A stretch of 13,413 nt of DNA from an uncultured Faecalibacterium sp. (GCA_900765105.1 CAAFQM010000341.1:1-13413); one strand, 5' to 3'. Counted from the first letter of the stretch, positions 1-7,290 are shown. The notes: generated by a model from the sequence alone, not told the origin. Numbers and translations: made by a program.

Positions 1-271
1 GCAAACACCGTCATTCACTATCACGCCAACATCCGCAAATGCTTGCAGTACGCTTTTCAAATCGGCATGATCCGTTCCAACCCGGCAGACCGCGTTGAAC
101 GTCCTCGTAAGGAAAAGTTCAAGTCGGAGATTTACAAAGGAGATTCAGGAGTGGCTCGGTCACAGCCACATCAGCACAACAAGCAACATTTATACACATC
201 TGGATTTCTCCAGTAAGGTATCTTCGGCGAATGCCATCGTCAGCATTTTCCCGGAGAACACAAAGGTGTGA
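1..271 (+). pseudogene. Tyrosine recombinase (phage-type integrase) remnant with internal deletion
   Basis: The first reading frame (bases 1 to about 139) encodes a helical stretch containing YHANIRKCLQYAFQIGMI and SNPADRVERPRKEKF, typical of the end of the core-binding domain of phage and ICE integrases. From about 137 to the TGA at 269-271 a different frame carries the integrase C-terminus: KEIQEWLGHSHISTT, then the NIYTHLD motif with the tyrosine nucleophile. In a normal integrase well over 100 residues lie between these blocks, including the first catalytic Arg and the HxxR motif; here they are gone and the frame changes at the junction. Only the last catalytic His region and the Tyr remain, so the product cannot be an active recombinase. 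The gene is also cut by the window start. It ends 56 bases from the 3' end of a tRNA-Leu, a usual attachment site for such elements. Confidence 0.85.
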
Positions 272-276
272 CTTGC

Positions 277-321
277 AACAAAAATAAAGCAGCCCGGAAC
301 CTGAAAAAGGCCGGACTGCTT
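277..321 (-). terminator. Intrinsic terminator of the tRNA-Leu gene
   Basis: AAGCAG-C-CCGG (287-297) pairs with CCGG-A-CTGCTT (311-321), a 10-bp stem with one mismatch. Read on the minus strand the hairpin is followed by a T-rich run (TATTTTTGTT, 286-277). It lies directly downstream of the tRNA on that strand and also separates it from the integrase remnant. Confidence 0.7.
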
Positions 322-327
322 GATTGG

Positions 328-406
328 TGCCGATGGTGGGACTCGAACCCACATGGTTTCCCGAGCGATTTTGAGTCGCTTGCGTCTGCCATTCCGCCAC
401 ATCGGC
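328..406 (-). tRNA. tRNA-Leu (anticodon CAA)
   Basis: On the minus strand the sequence folds as a complete tRNA. The acceptor stem GCCGATG pairs with CATCGGC, the D-stem is GCG/CGC, the anticodon stem AGCGA/TCGCT encloses the loop CTCAAAA (anticodon CAA, reading UUG), and the T-stem GTGGG/CCCAC encloses TTCGAGT. A variable arm of about 11 bases (CGGGAAACCAT) and the leucine-type D-loop support class II tRNA-Leu. The discriminator is A and the CCA end is not encoded. Its 3' end faces the integrase remnant. Confidence 0.95.
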
Positions 407-416
407 GAATAAGCAT

Positions 417-445
417 ATTATACAGGATTCTGTCTGTAAAATCAA
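417..445 (-). promoter_or_regulatory. Promoter of the tRNA-Leu gene
   Basis: Read on the minus strand, TTGATT (445-440) and a perfect TATAAT (422-417) are separated by 17 bases. The -10 box ends 10 bases before the mature tRNA 5' end, which fits a stable-RNA promoter. Confidence 0.75.
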
Positions 446-592
446 GTGCGGATTTCAGCTGCAGGGCCTGAAAAAATGCACTCCGCTTTTTGCGCGGTTT
501 CCGGTGCAAAAACGACACATCCTGCGGAGCACGGGGCAAAAATAAAAGCGCCAGCGTGAAATTTGGGACAGCTGGGAGAAAACGGACGAAGT

Positions 593-622
593 TTGACGCA
601 CCCATGCCGAAAATAGTATAAT
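593..622 (+). promoter_or_regulatory. Promoter of the GGDEF/HD-GYP gene
   Basis: TTGACG (593-598) and a consensus TATAAT (617-622) with an 18-base spacer. Expected start is near 629, and an AGGGGAG ribosome binding site (638-644) precedes the ATG at 652. Bases 447-592, between this and the tRNA promoter, show no gene. Confidence 0.75.
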
Positions 623-651
623 GGTGCAGAAAAAGGCAGGGGAGATGCAGG

Positions 652-2244
652 ATGACACAGCAGGAAAATATGACCCATGAACAGGCCGAAGAGGAACTCC
701 GCCAGCTGCGCAAGGTGTTCCATTCGGTGCGGCTGCTCACGCAGGAAAAGGTATACGCCCCCGGCGGCCGCAGGCCGTGCTATGCGCAGTGGAAGCGGGT
801 GCGTCCCTGCGAGAACTGTGTGGCCCGGCGTGCACTGGAAGAAAAAAGCGGCAAAAGCAAGCTGGAATACCTCGATAAAGAGCTTTATCAGGTGACGGCC
901 AGCTATGTGCTGGTGGATGGCAAGCCCTGCGTGCTGGAAATGACCCAGAAGATGGACCGCAGCCTGATGCTTGACCCGGACGACAGCTTCCAACTGCTCA
1001 GCACCATCACAGACCAGACCGAAAAGCTGTACCGTGACCCGGCGACAGGTGCATACAACCGCCGCTATTACGATGAAAATTACCGCAACCGTTCGATGAC
1101 GGCAGGCGTTGCACTGCTGGATCTGGATGATCTGAAACTTTCCAACGACGTTTACGGCCGGGCAGCAGGCGACAGTGTGCTGGAAACGGCAGTCAACGTC
1201 ATCCGGCGCAGTCTGGAAGAAAAAGACCGTCTGATCCGCTACAGCGGCGACGAATTGCTGTTGCTGCTGCCGGACATTGCGCAGGACCGGTTCAACCGCA
1301 AGCTGGAAAAGATCCGCCTGCAGCTGCGCACCGCCAGTGTGCCGGGTTATTCCCGCATCCAGATGTCAGCCAGCATCGGCGGTGTCTGGGTCGAGGATGA
1401 GGAACTGAGCGTTGCGGTAGACCATGCAGAACGTCTGATGCAGTATGCCCGCATCCAGAAAAATACGGTGGTGACCGAGCGCCAGACCGCCGCGCCTGCC
1501 GCCGCCCGGCCCCACTGCCGCCAGAGCGTGCTCATCGTGGACGATTCGCCGCTGAACCGCTCCCTCCTGAGCCGGATGCTGGGGGATCAGTTCGACACGG
1601 CTGAAGCAGCCTGCGGTGAAGATTGCCTGCGTTTGCTGGAGCAGAACCCCACCGGCATTTCCATCGTGCTGCTGGATATCCACATGGACGGGATGGACGG
1701 TTTTGCCGTGCTGGAAGCCATGAGTCAGCGCCGGATCCTCGACGATGTGCCGGTGATCATGATCTCCAGCGAGGACACGGTAGACGCGGTGCGGCGTGCC
1801 TTTGATCTGGGCGCGTCGGATTATATCAGCCGCCCGTTCGATGCCAAGGTGGTGTATCAGCGGGTATCCAATACCATCCGGCTTGTATGCCAAGCAGCGC
1901 CGCCTGAGCACCATGGTGGCAGATCAGGTCTACGAAAAAGAAAAACTCAGCAGGATGCTGATCAGCATCCTGAGCTGCATGGTGGAGCGGCGCAGCGGCG
2001 AGAGCCATGCCCATGTCCGGCATATCGGCACCCTGACCTCAATGCTGCTGGCCCGCCTTGCACAAAAGACCGATGCCTACCCCCTGACGCAGGAGATGCG
2101 GCGCACCATCAGCATGGCGGCGGTGCTGCGCGACATCGGCAAGATGGAACTTCCGGACAGCATCCTGAGCAACAGCGACCGCACCCCGGAGGAAGAAGAA
2201 CAGCTGCAGCAGCACACCGTTCTGGGCGAGAAGATGCTGAATGA
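652..2244 (+). CDS. N-terminal half: PAS-like, GGDEF and receiver domains (out-of-frame tail)
   Basis: Residues about 20-105 form a PAS-like sensor region with a Cys pair (PCENC, 52-56) and a YQVTASYVLVDGKPCVLEM strand pair. Residues about 130-275 form a GGDEF domain: the metal-binding part LLDLDDLKLSND (155-166) and GRAAGD are kept, but the signature reads SGDEL (198-202) instead of GGDEF. Such variants can be active, so cyclase activity is uncertain. Residues about 291-411 are a receiver domain with acidic pocket DD (297-298), phospho-acceptor Asp342 in LLDIHMDGMDG, Ser in MISSE, and SRPF where most receivers have KPF. Residues 412-530 are a frameshift product and have no family features. 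If translated as it stands, this would give a cyclase-receiver protein without its HD-GYP partner. Confidence 0.7.
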   Translation: MTQQENMTHEQAEEELRQLRKVFHSVRLLTQEKVYAPGGRRPCYAQWKRVRPCENCVARRALEEKSGKSKLEYLDKELYQVTASYVLVDGKPCVLEMTQKMDRSLMLDPDDSFQLLSTITDQTEKLYRDPATGAYNRRYYDENYRNRSMTAGVALLDLDDLKLSNDVYGRAAGDSVLETAVNVIRRSLEEKDRLIRYSGDELLLLLPDIAQDRFNRKLEKIRLQLRTASVPGYSRIQMSASIGGVWVEDEELSVAVDHAERLMQYARIQKNTVVTERQTAAPAAARPHCRQSVLIVDDSPLNRSLLSRMLGDQFDTAEAACGEDCLRLLEQNPTGISIVLLDIHMDGMDGFAVLEAMSQRRILDDVPVIMISSEDTVDAVRRAFDLGASDYISRPFDAKVVYQRVSNTIRLVCQAAPPEHHGGRSGLRKRKTQQDADQHPELHGGAAQRREPCPCPAYRHPDLNAAGPPCTKDRCLPPDAGDAAHHQHGGGAARHRQDGTSGQHPEQQRPHPGGRRTAAAAHRSGREDAE

Positions 2245-2563
2245 ACTCGGCATTTACCAGGACGAAGATTTTGTCCGTGTGGTCCGCCAGATCTGCCGCT
2301 GGCACCATGAACGCTATGATGGCTCTGGCTACCCGGACCATCTGTCCGGTGAGCAGATCCCCCTTGCCGCACAGGTAGTTGGGCTGGCAGATGCCTGCGA
2401 AACACTGGCCGACGGGCAGCCGCCCGTGCCGTACCGGGAAGCCGCCGCGCAGCTGTGCCGGGAAAAGGCGCACGCCTTCAACCCGCTGCTGCTGGAATGC
2501 CTGCAGGAGATCGGGCCGGAACTGGGGGACAGCATGGACCGACGGCAGGGAGACACGTTGTAG
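1796..2563 (+). CDS. C-terminal half: HD-GYP-like domain with a lost catalytic His
   Basis: This frame is meaningful only from about 1886, after the frameshift. A possible independent start is the ATG at 1913, but no good ribosome binding site precedes it, so stand-alone expression is doubtful. The domain carries the HD-GYP hallmarks: HAHVRHIGTL, HTVLGEKML, and the full signature WHHERYDGSGYPDHLSGE followed by IPLAAQVVGLADACETL. The central motif is AVLRDIGKMELPD, where active enzymes have HDIGK: codon CGC (2129-2131) gives Arg where CAC would give His. That His is a metal ligand, so c-di-GMP phosphodiesterase activity is probably lost even if the frame were restored. Cyclic-nucleotide binding might persist. 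Confidence 0.65.
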   Translation: MPLIWARRIISAARSMPRWCISGYPIPSGLYAKQRRLSTMVADQVYEKEKLSRMLISILSCMVERRSGESHAHVRHIGTLTSMLLARLAQKTDAYPLTQEMRRTISMAAVLRDIGKMELPDSILSNSDRTPEEEEQLQQHTVLGEKMLNELGIYQDEDFVRVVRQICRWHHERYDGSGYPDHLSGEQIPLAAQVVGLADACETLADGQPPVPYREAAAQLCREKAHAFNPLLLECLQEIGPELGDSMDRRQGDTL

Positions 2564-2580
2564 CGATTGCGGAAACGACA

Positions 2581-2606
2581 GGCTGTGCCGGTGCACGGCC
2601 TTTTTT
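2581..2606 (+). terminator. Intrinsic terminator after the HD-GYP half
   Basis: GGCTGTGC (2581-2588) and GCACGGCC (2593-2600) form an 8-bp stem with one G-T pair around the loop CGGT, followed at once by TTTTTT (2601-2606). It starts 18 bases after the stop codon. Confidence 0.9.
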
Positions 2607-2638
2607 GTTGCAGGCGGGTGAAAAATGAAGTCCGGTTC

Positions 2639-2667
2639 TTGCCCGGGCGTGCGGCTTGTGTTACACT
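2639..2667 (+). promoter_or_regulatory. Promoter of the SpoIID-like gene
   Basis: TTGCCC (2639-2644) and TACACT (2662-2667) are 17 bases apart. A TGT triplet directly before the -10 box makes it an extended -10 promoter. Confidence 0.55.
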
Positions 2668-2714
2668 GAAAAAAATGCACGCAGTATGTGTGAGAAAACA
2701 GGAGGACACCACCG

Positions 2715-3761
2715 TTGAAACATCTGTATCAGTTTGCACGGCGCACGGCAGCGGCTGTGCTGGCACTGGCCCTTTGCACCTGTCTGCTGGCCCCGGCAGC
2801 ATCGGCGGCCGCGACGACCATCGGCGGCGCGGATACCACGCTTGTGCCCGTAGAAGAAAACTGCCTGAGCTGGCTGTTCGGCTCCGGCAACACCATCACC
2901 ATGCCTTACCTGAACATCAAGGGGCAGGGCCTGCGCCGCAATGTCACGCTGGATCTTGTGGACTGTCTGGTGGGCATTACCTATACCGAGCTTGGGTCCA
3001 TCGGCAGCTATGTCAGTGCCGGCGCAGCCCAGCAGGCGTGGAAGGCGCAGGCAGTGGCCATCCATTCCTATCTGGAATACCTCAAACAGTACGGCTCTTC
3101 GGCCAATGCCCTCGTTTATACTCCGGTGGACCAGATCCCTTCCTCCGCGCGGGAAGCCATCCATAAGGCGGTGGAGCCGGTCAAAAATGAGATCCTGACC
3201 TACAACGGCGGCGTCTGCGATGCAGTGTGGTCGGCAAGTGCGGGCTACAACACCCAGACCGGCGTCTACGGTACCTGCTCCAGCCGGGACGCATGGGGCA
3301 CCGAGGTGCCGTATCTGCAGAGCGTGGAAAGCCCCTACGAGGAACAGTATCACAACAAGCTGCGCCGCTCCATCGGTAAGGATTACCGCTACACGGAGTA
3401 TCAGGACAGCCGCACCGGCGAGGCTTATGTCAGCGCCGATACCTCCCACAAGAGTCTGGGCGGTTATGTGCAGTACAACACCTTTATCTCCAACGGGCGC
3501 AGCTACCGCTATATCAGCCAGTTCGTTTCCTCCCGCTACTGCTTCGATTTCGGCGCGGATGCCAACGGCACCCCCTGCATGACCTATTACGGCTACGGCC
3601 ACGGCGTGGGCATGAGTCAGTGCGGTGCAGTGGGCTATGCGCAGGAACAGGGCATGGGCTACCGCGAGATCCTGCGCCATTATTACCCGGGCGCAAGCAT
3701 TTCTTCCGGCAGTTCCGGCGGCGGGCTTTTCGGTTGGCTGAGCAGTCTGTTCCGCTGGTAA
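2715..3761 (+). CDS. Secreted SpoIID/LytB domain protein (probable peptidoglycan lytic transglycosylase)
   Basis: The protein has 348 residues from a TTG start, chosen because AGGAGG (2700-2705) lies 9 bases upstream and the product begins with a clean signal peptide (positive MKHLYQFARR, hydrophobic core to about 26, cleavage near APAASA at 27-32). The SpoIID fold follows. GITYTEL (87-93) aligns with the GVVASEM segment of the family and supplies the likely catalytic Glu92; AWKAQAVAIHSYLEYL (108-123) is the family core motif. The C-terminus carries GYGHGVGMSQCGAVGYA (293-309) and YREILRHYYPGA. SpoIID cleaves glycan strands denuded of stem peptides during engulfment. The same domain also occurs in organisms and loci without sporulation genes, and no other sporulation gene is seen here, so a vegetative cell-wall role is equally possible. 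The Gly/Ser-rich tail (330-337) ends in FGWLSSLFRW, an unusual amphipathic end. It is transcribed alone. Confidence 0.85.
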   Translation: MKHLYQFARRTAAAVLALALCTCLLAPAASAAATTIGGADTTLVPVEENCLSWLFGSGNTITMPYLNIKGQGLRRNVTLDLVDCLVGITYTELGSIGSYVSAGAAQQAWKAQAVAIHSYLEYLKQYGSSANALVYTPVDQIPSSAREAIHKAVEPVKNEILTYNGGVCDAVWSASAGYNTQTGVYGTCSSRDAWGTEVPYLQSVESPYEEQYHNKLRRSIGKDYRYTEYQDSRTGEAYVSADTSHKSLGGYVQYNTFISNGRSYRYISQFVSSRYCFDFGADANGTPCMTYYGYGHGVGMSQCGAVGYAQEQGMGYREILRHYYPGASISSGSSGGGLFGWLSSLFRW

Positions 3762-3795
3762 GAACAGGCTTTGGAAAAGAATTGCTGCCAAATGC

Positions 3796-3824
3796 TTCTC
3801 AAATGCGGATGGATTTGGTATACT
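3796..3824 (+). promoter_or_regulatory. Promoter of the glycosyltransferase operon
   Basis: TTCTCA (3796-3801) and TATACT (3819-3824) with a 17-base spacer, and TGG just before the -10 box (extended -10). The expected leader is about 65 bases. Confidence 0.65.
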
Positions 3825-3897
3825 ATAAAGTGTTTGCGATTTTGTGAGAGAAATCTTGCTTGAACGATAGAAAGCCCGTAGGAGTGGAAAAAGCGGA

Positions 3898-6312
3898 ATG
3901 GAACAGGAAAAGGAAACAAGACTTCAGGCGGAGTGCAGCCGGGAGCTGGCACAGCGCATCGTGCGGGAGCTGACCCCTGCCGGGGTACAGGTGCTGGGCG
4001 GCAGCGGTTTGCTGGAACAGGCGCTGGAAAAGGCCGGCACCCGCCTGACCGGGCAGGCAGATGCGGACGGTCTGCTGGTGGTCGTGGACCCGGAGTGGAC
4101 CGAGCTGCCGGAGCTGGAATGCGGTCAGGTGCTTCTGGTCTGTGAGGATGCTGCGGTCATGGCTGATTGCGCAGGTCAGCTGGCGCAGCAGGGCTTTGCC
4201 CGCGATTTTGAGTGGAAGGGCCGGGTGCGCGCCCTGCAGACGGCACGGTTCTGCCGCGGCGGCGAAGCGCTGGATGCGCAGCAGACTGCGGCCGGGTACG
4301 AGATGGTGCTGGACGAGCTGCGCGAACGGATGCTGCTGGCCGAGCGCACCGGCGAAGAGCAGGCTGCTCAGCTGGCCCGCCTGCACAGCGACCTTGCCCT
4401 GAGCCGCAGCCACGAGCAGGAACTGGAACAGACCCTGAACAGCGTGGTCAACTCTACGCTCTGGAAGGCGACCTGGCCGCTGCGCTATGTGGTCAGCAAA
4501 AGCCGCAGCATTGTCCATACCTTCCCGCCGTTCGTCTTTCTGGCGGAGCTGCGCCGGGTGGGCATCTCCGGGATGCGGGCGCAGGCAAAGGCCAAAAAAG
4601 AATATGCAAAGCTGTTTCCGGGCAATGTTCTGCGCGCCGACCGGTTCGCCAGCGCTGAGCTGCTGGTAAGGCAGGTGGCTAACCAGCCGGACGCACCGCT
4701 CATCAGCATCGTGGTGCCGCTGTACAACACCCCGCAGCAGTTCCTTGTGGAGCTGCTGGATTCGGTGCAGAACCAGACGTACCAGAACTGGGAACTGTGC
4801 CTTGTGGACGCCGGACAGGATGAGACAGTCGGCCAGACGGTCAAGGCCCGCGCGGCTGCCGACCCCCGTATCCGCTACCAGAAACTGGAAAAGAACGAGG
4901 GCATTGCGGGCAACACCAATCAGGGCTTTGCCTTTGCAAAGGGCGAGTACATCGCTCTGCTGGACCACGACGATATCCTGCACCCCTGTGCTCTGTGGTA
5001 TGTGGCGCGGGCCATCGCACAGCAGGGGGCAGACTTTGTGTATACCGACGAGGTGACCTTTGAGGGCGACATCGACCATTTGACGGTCTACCACTTCAAG
5101 CCGGATTACATGATCGACAACCTGCGTTCCAACAACTACATCTGCCACCTAAGCGTGTTCAGCGCAAAGCTGCTGGCAGAAGTGGGCGGCGACGAGCGGG
5201 CGGAGTTCAACGGCAGTCAGGACTATGATCTTTACCTGCGCCTGACCGAAAAGGCACACAAGATCGTGCATATCCCGCATCTGCTGTACTACTGGCGTTC
5301 CAGCCCCACCAGCGTGGCCAGCAATATCTCGGCCAAGACCTACTGCCTGGAAGCAGCAGTCAAGGCATTGTATGCTCACTACGAGCGGGTCGGCATCCCG
5401 GTGGACGGTGTATCCATGATCCCGGGCACGCCGGGCTTTTACAAGACGGATTACACCCTTACAAAGCCGGGCCGGGTCAGCATCCTGATCCCCAGCTGCG
5501 ACCACTCCCGGGACCTGCGCACCTGTGTGGAATCCATCTATCACAAGTCCACCTATGAGGACTTTGAGATCATCGTCATCGAGAACAACAGCAAGGAAGA
5601 AGCTACCTTCCGCTGCTACAAACAGCTGCAGAAGGAGCACAGGAACCTGCGGGTCATCACATGGCAGGGCACCGGCTTCAATTACAGTGCTCTGAACAAC
5701 TTCGGTGCAAAGGAAGCCACCGGCGAATACCTGCTGCTGCTCAACAACGATACCGAGGTCATTTCCCCGCGCTGGATCGAGGAAATGCTCATGTACGCCC
5801 AGCAGGACCGCGTGGGCTGCGTGGGCGCAAAGCTGCTCTACCCGGACAATACCATCCAGCACGCCGGCATCGGCTTCGGCTTCCTGACGCTGGCAGCCCA
5901 CATGCACAAGAATTTCCCGGTGGGGCACCCCGGCTATATGGGCCGTCTGGTCTATGCGCAGGACGTCTACGCCGTCACCGCTGCCTGCCTGATGGTGCGC
6001 AAGAGCGTGTATGAGGAAGTGAACGGTCTGGACGAGAGCTTTGCCGTGGCCTTCAACGATGTGGACTTCTGCGTCCGCGTGCGGGAAGCCGGCTACACCA
6101 ACGTGTTCACCCCCTTTGCGCAGCTGTACCACTACGAGAGCAAGAGCCGCGGTCTGGACGAGAACCCGGTCAAGCGCAAGCGTTTTGTCTCGGAGGTGGA
6201 GCGCTTCCAGAAGCGGTGGGCAAAGCAGCTGGCCGCCGGCGACCCCTGCATGAACCCCAATTTTGACCTGATGAAAGAGGACTTCAGCTTTGATATCAAA
6301 CCGCTGGAGTAA
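3898..6312 (+). CDS. Two-domain family 2 glycosyltransferase (surface polysaccharide, probably rhamnan type)
   Basis: This 804-residue protein starts at ATG 3898 after AGGAGTGG (3880-3887). It contains two complete GT-A domains. Domain one (about 269-470) begins ISIVVPLYNTP and has LLDHDD (355-359) as its metal-binding DxD equivalent and the acceptor-loop motif NGSQDYDLYLRL (438-449). Domain two (about 528-765) begins SILIPSCDHS, with LLLLNNDTEV (612-621) and FNDVDFCVRVREAGY (719-733). Proteins of this layout add alternating sugars to rhamnose-containing polysaccharides, and the rhamnose synthesis genes lie just downstream. No membrane segment is evident, so the protein is cytoplasmic or membrane-associated. 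Residues 1-120 form a compact alpha/beta region of unclear identity, 135-185 a probable coiled coil, and 181-198 the NSVVNSTLWKATWPLRYV segment often seen before GT2 domains in such fusions. Donor and linkage cannot be read from sequence. Confidence 0.9.
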   Translation: MEQEKETRLQAECSRELAQRIVRELTPAGVQVLGGSGLLEQALEKAGTRLTGQADADGLLVVVDPEWTELPELECGQVLLVCEDAAVMADCAGQLAQQGFARDFEWKGRVRALQTARFCRGGEALDAQQTAAGYEMVLDELRERMLLAERTGEEQAAQLARLHSDLALSRSHEQELEQTLNSVVNSTLWKATWPLRYVVSKSRSIVHTFPPFVFLAELRRVGISGMRAQAKAKKEYAKLFPGNVLRADRFASAELLVRQVANQPDAPLISIVVPLYNTPQQFLVELLDSVQNQTYQNWELCLVDAGQDETVGQTVKARAAADPRIRYQKLEKNEGIAGNTNQGFAFAKGEYIALLDHDDILHPCALWYVARAIAQQGADFVYTDEVTFEGDIDHLTVYHFKPDYMIDNLRSNNYICHLSVFSAKLLAEVGGDERAEFNGSQDYDLYLRLTEKAHKIVHIPHLLYYWRSSPTSVASNISAKTYCLEAAVKALYAHYERVGIPVDGVSMIPGTPGFYKTDYTLTKPGRVSILIPSCDHSRDLRTCVESIYHKSTYEDFEIIVIENNSKEEATFRCYKQLQKEHRNLRVITWQGTGFNYSALNNFGAKEATGEYLLLLNNDTEVISPRWIEEMLMYAQQDRVGCVGAKLLYPDNTIQHAGIGFGFLTLAAHMHKNFPVGHPGYMGRLVYAQDVYAVTAACLMVRKSVYEEVNGLDESFAVAFNDVDFCVRVREAGYTNVFTPFAQLYHYESKSRGLDENPVKRKRFVSEVERFQKRWAKQLAAGDPCMNPNFDLMKEDFSFDIKPLE

Positions 6313-6325
6313 TGGAGGAAAACCG

Positions 6326-7117
6326 GTGGAACTTTCTGCCTGTATCGTAGTTTATAACGGCGCGGAGGAGGCGCTCCGGGCGGCGCAGACGGTGCTGGAC
6401 TGCACCCGCCGCCACCCGCTGACCCTGTATCTGGTGGACAACGCCAGCCCGGACGGAAGCGGTCAGCGCCTGACCGATGCTGCAAAGGACGGCACCCTGC
6501 GCACCCGCCCGGGTCAGAAGGTGCAGGTGCTCTGCCGGTTGGAGAACGGCGGCTTCGGCACCGGGCACAACACGGGGCTCTCGCTGCTGCACAGCCGGGG
6601 GCACTTCATCCTGAACCCGGACATCCAGCTGACGGAGGATACCCTCAGCGACCTTTCCGACTGGATGGTGCAGCACCCCGGCGTGGTGATGACCCGCCCG
6701 GCGCTGACCTTCCCGGACGGGGCACCCCAGCGGCTGCCGCTGCGCCGGTGCAATGTACGCGCCATGGTCTACCGCCAGCTGCCCTGCCTGAAGTTCTGGG
6801 CAAAGTACAACGAGTGCTATCTGATGGCGGACAAAGACCTGACAAAGCCCACCGAGATCGAGTTCTGCACCGGCAGTTTTTCGGCGGTGGACACAGCGGT
6901 GTTCAAAGAAGTGGGCGGCTTTGACGAGAAGTACTTCATGTATGTGGAGGACGCCGACCTGACCCAGAAGATGCGCACAAAGGGCAAGGCGTATCTGGTG
7001 CCCCAGTACACCGCCATCCATGCATGGCACCGGGCGGCGCACCGCAGCCTGAAGCCTTTTCTGTGGCAGCTTCGCAGCCTGATGCGCTATTTCTCCAAAT
7101 GGGGCTTTGCATGGTAA
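6326..7117 (+). CDS. WbbL-like family 2 glycosyltransferase (probable rhamnosyltransferase)
   Basis: A GTG start at 6326 is chosen because GGAGGA (6314-6319) is spaced 6 bases before it and the product then begins directly with the first GT2 strand, ELSACIVVYNG. A longer reading from 6290 would overlap the upstream gene and lacks a site. The 263-residue protein shows the WbbL-type order: LVDNASPDGS (36-45), ENGGFGTGHNTGL (73-85), ILNPDIQL (95-102, the DxD-like site), CTGSFSAVDTAVFKEVGGFDE (181-201), and FMYVEDADLTQKMRTKG (204-220). Known relatives transfer rhamnose from dTDP-rhamnose onto lipid-linked or polysaccharide acceptors. It follows the two-domain GT by 13 bases, so the two are one operon, with the dTDP-rhamnose genes next. 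The exact acceptor is unknown. Confidence 0.85.
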   Translation: MELSACIVVYNGAEEALRAAQTVLDCTRRHPLTLYLVDNASPDGSGQRLTDAAKDGTLRTRPGQKVQVLCRLENGGFGTGHNTGLSLLHSRGHFILNPDIQLTEDTLSDLSDWMVQHPGVVMTRPALTFPDGAPQRLPLRRCNVRAMVYRQLPCLKFWAKYNECYLMADKDLTKPTEIEFCTGSFSAVDTAVFKEVGGFDEKYFMYVEDADLTQKMRTKGKAYLVPQYTAIHAWHRAAHRSLKPFLWQLRSLMRYFSKWGFAW

Positions 7118-7134
7118 AATAAAAATCTTTGCAG

Positions 7135-7175
7135 CGGCTTTTCCGGAAATTTTGCCGGAAGAGCCGTTCTTTCTT
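7135..7175 (+). terminator. Intrinsic terminator of the glycosyltransferase operon
   Basis: CGGCTTTTCCGG (7135-7146) pairs with CCGGAAGAGCCG (7155-7166), a 12-bp stem with one T-G pair, followed by TTCTTTCTT. It starts 17 bases after the stop codon. Confidence 0.8.
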
Positions 7176-7259
7176 GCATTTTGTGTGAATTGATAGTAAA
7201 ATAAAGTGAACTGTTATCCCGTTTTGCCGCTTTTGGCATGGAAAGCAGCCCTGAAATTG

Positions 7260-7288
7260 TTGACAGCGGACGCAGCTCCGCTTTGAAT
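7260..7288 (+). promoter_or_regulatory. Promoter of the rfb (rml) operon
   Basis: Consensus TTGACA (7260-7265) and TTGAAT (7283-7288) with a 17-base spacer. The predicted start falls near 7295, inside an inverted repeat, leaving a leader of about 70 bases before rfbA. Confidence 0.6.
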
Positions 7289-7290
7289 CC

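Larger units (their letters stand above)
652..2563 (+). pseudogene. Frameshifted PAS-like/GGDEF/receiver/HD-GYP signalling gene
   Basis: The two halves of one c-di-GMP-type signalling gene lie in different frames. Frame one runs cleanly through the receiver domain to Arg410-Leu411 (CGG CTT at 1879-1884) and then becomes nonsense. Frame two picks up at TAT (1886) with YAKQRRLSTMVADQVYEK, the usual linker from receiver to HD-GYP. Removing one base at about 1885 joins them into one 636-residue protein ending at the TAG of 2561-2563. The architecture, a PAS-like sensor, a diguanylate cyclase domain, a receiver and an HD-GYP domain, suggests an enzyme that both makes and breaks c-di-GMP under phosphorelay control. 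It is monocistronic, with its own promoter and terminator. The frameshift could be a real mutation or a sequencing error; the HD motif change in the second half favours genuine decay. Confidence 0.8.

Noticed and set aside
448..520. GCGGA/TCCGC arms with a T-run between the tRNA promoter and the GGDEF gene
   Set aside because: The stem is only 5 bp with a large irregular loop, and there is no transcript on that strand that it could terminate.
3823..5148. 441-codon open frame on the minus strand opposite the two-domain GT2
   Set aside because: Shadow of a strongly supported gene. The same holds for the long minus-strand frames at 2661-3791, 5149-6132, 7349-8425 and 8142-9161.
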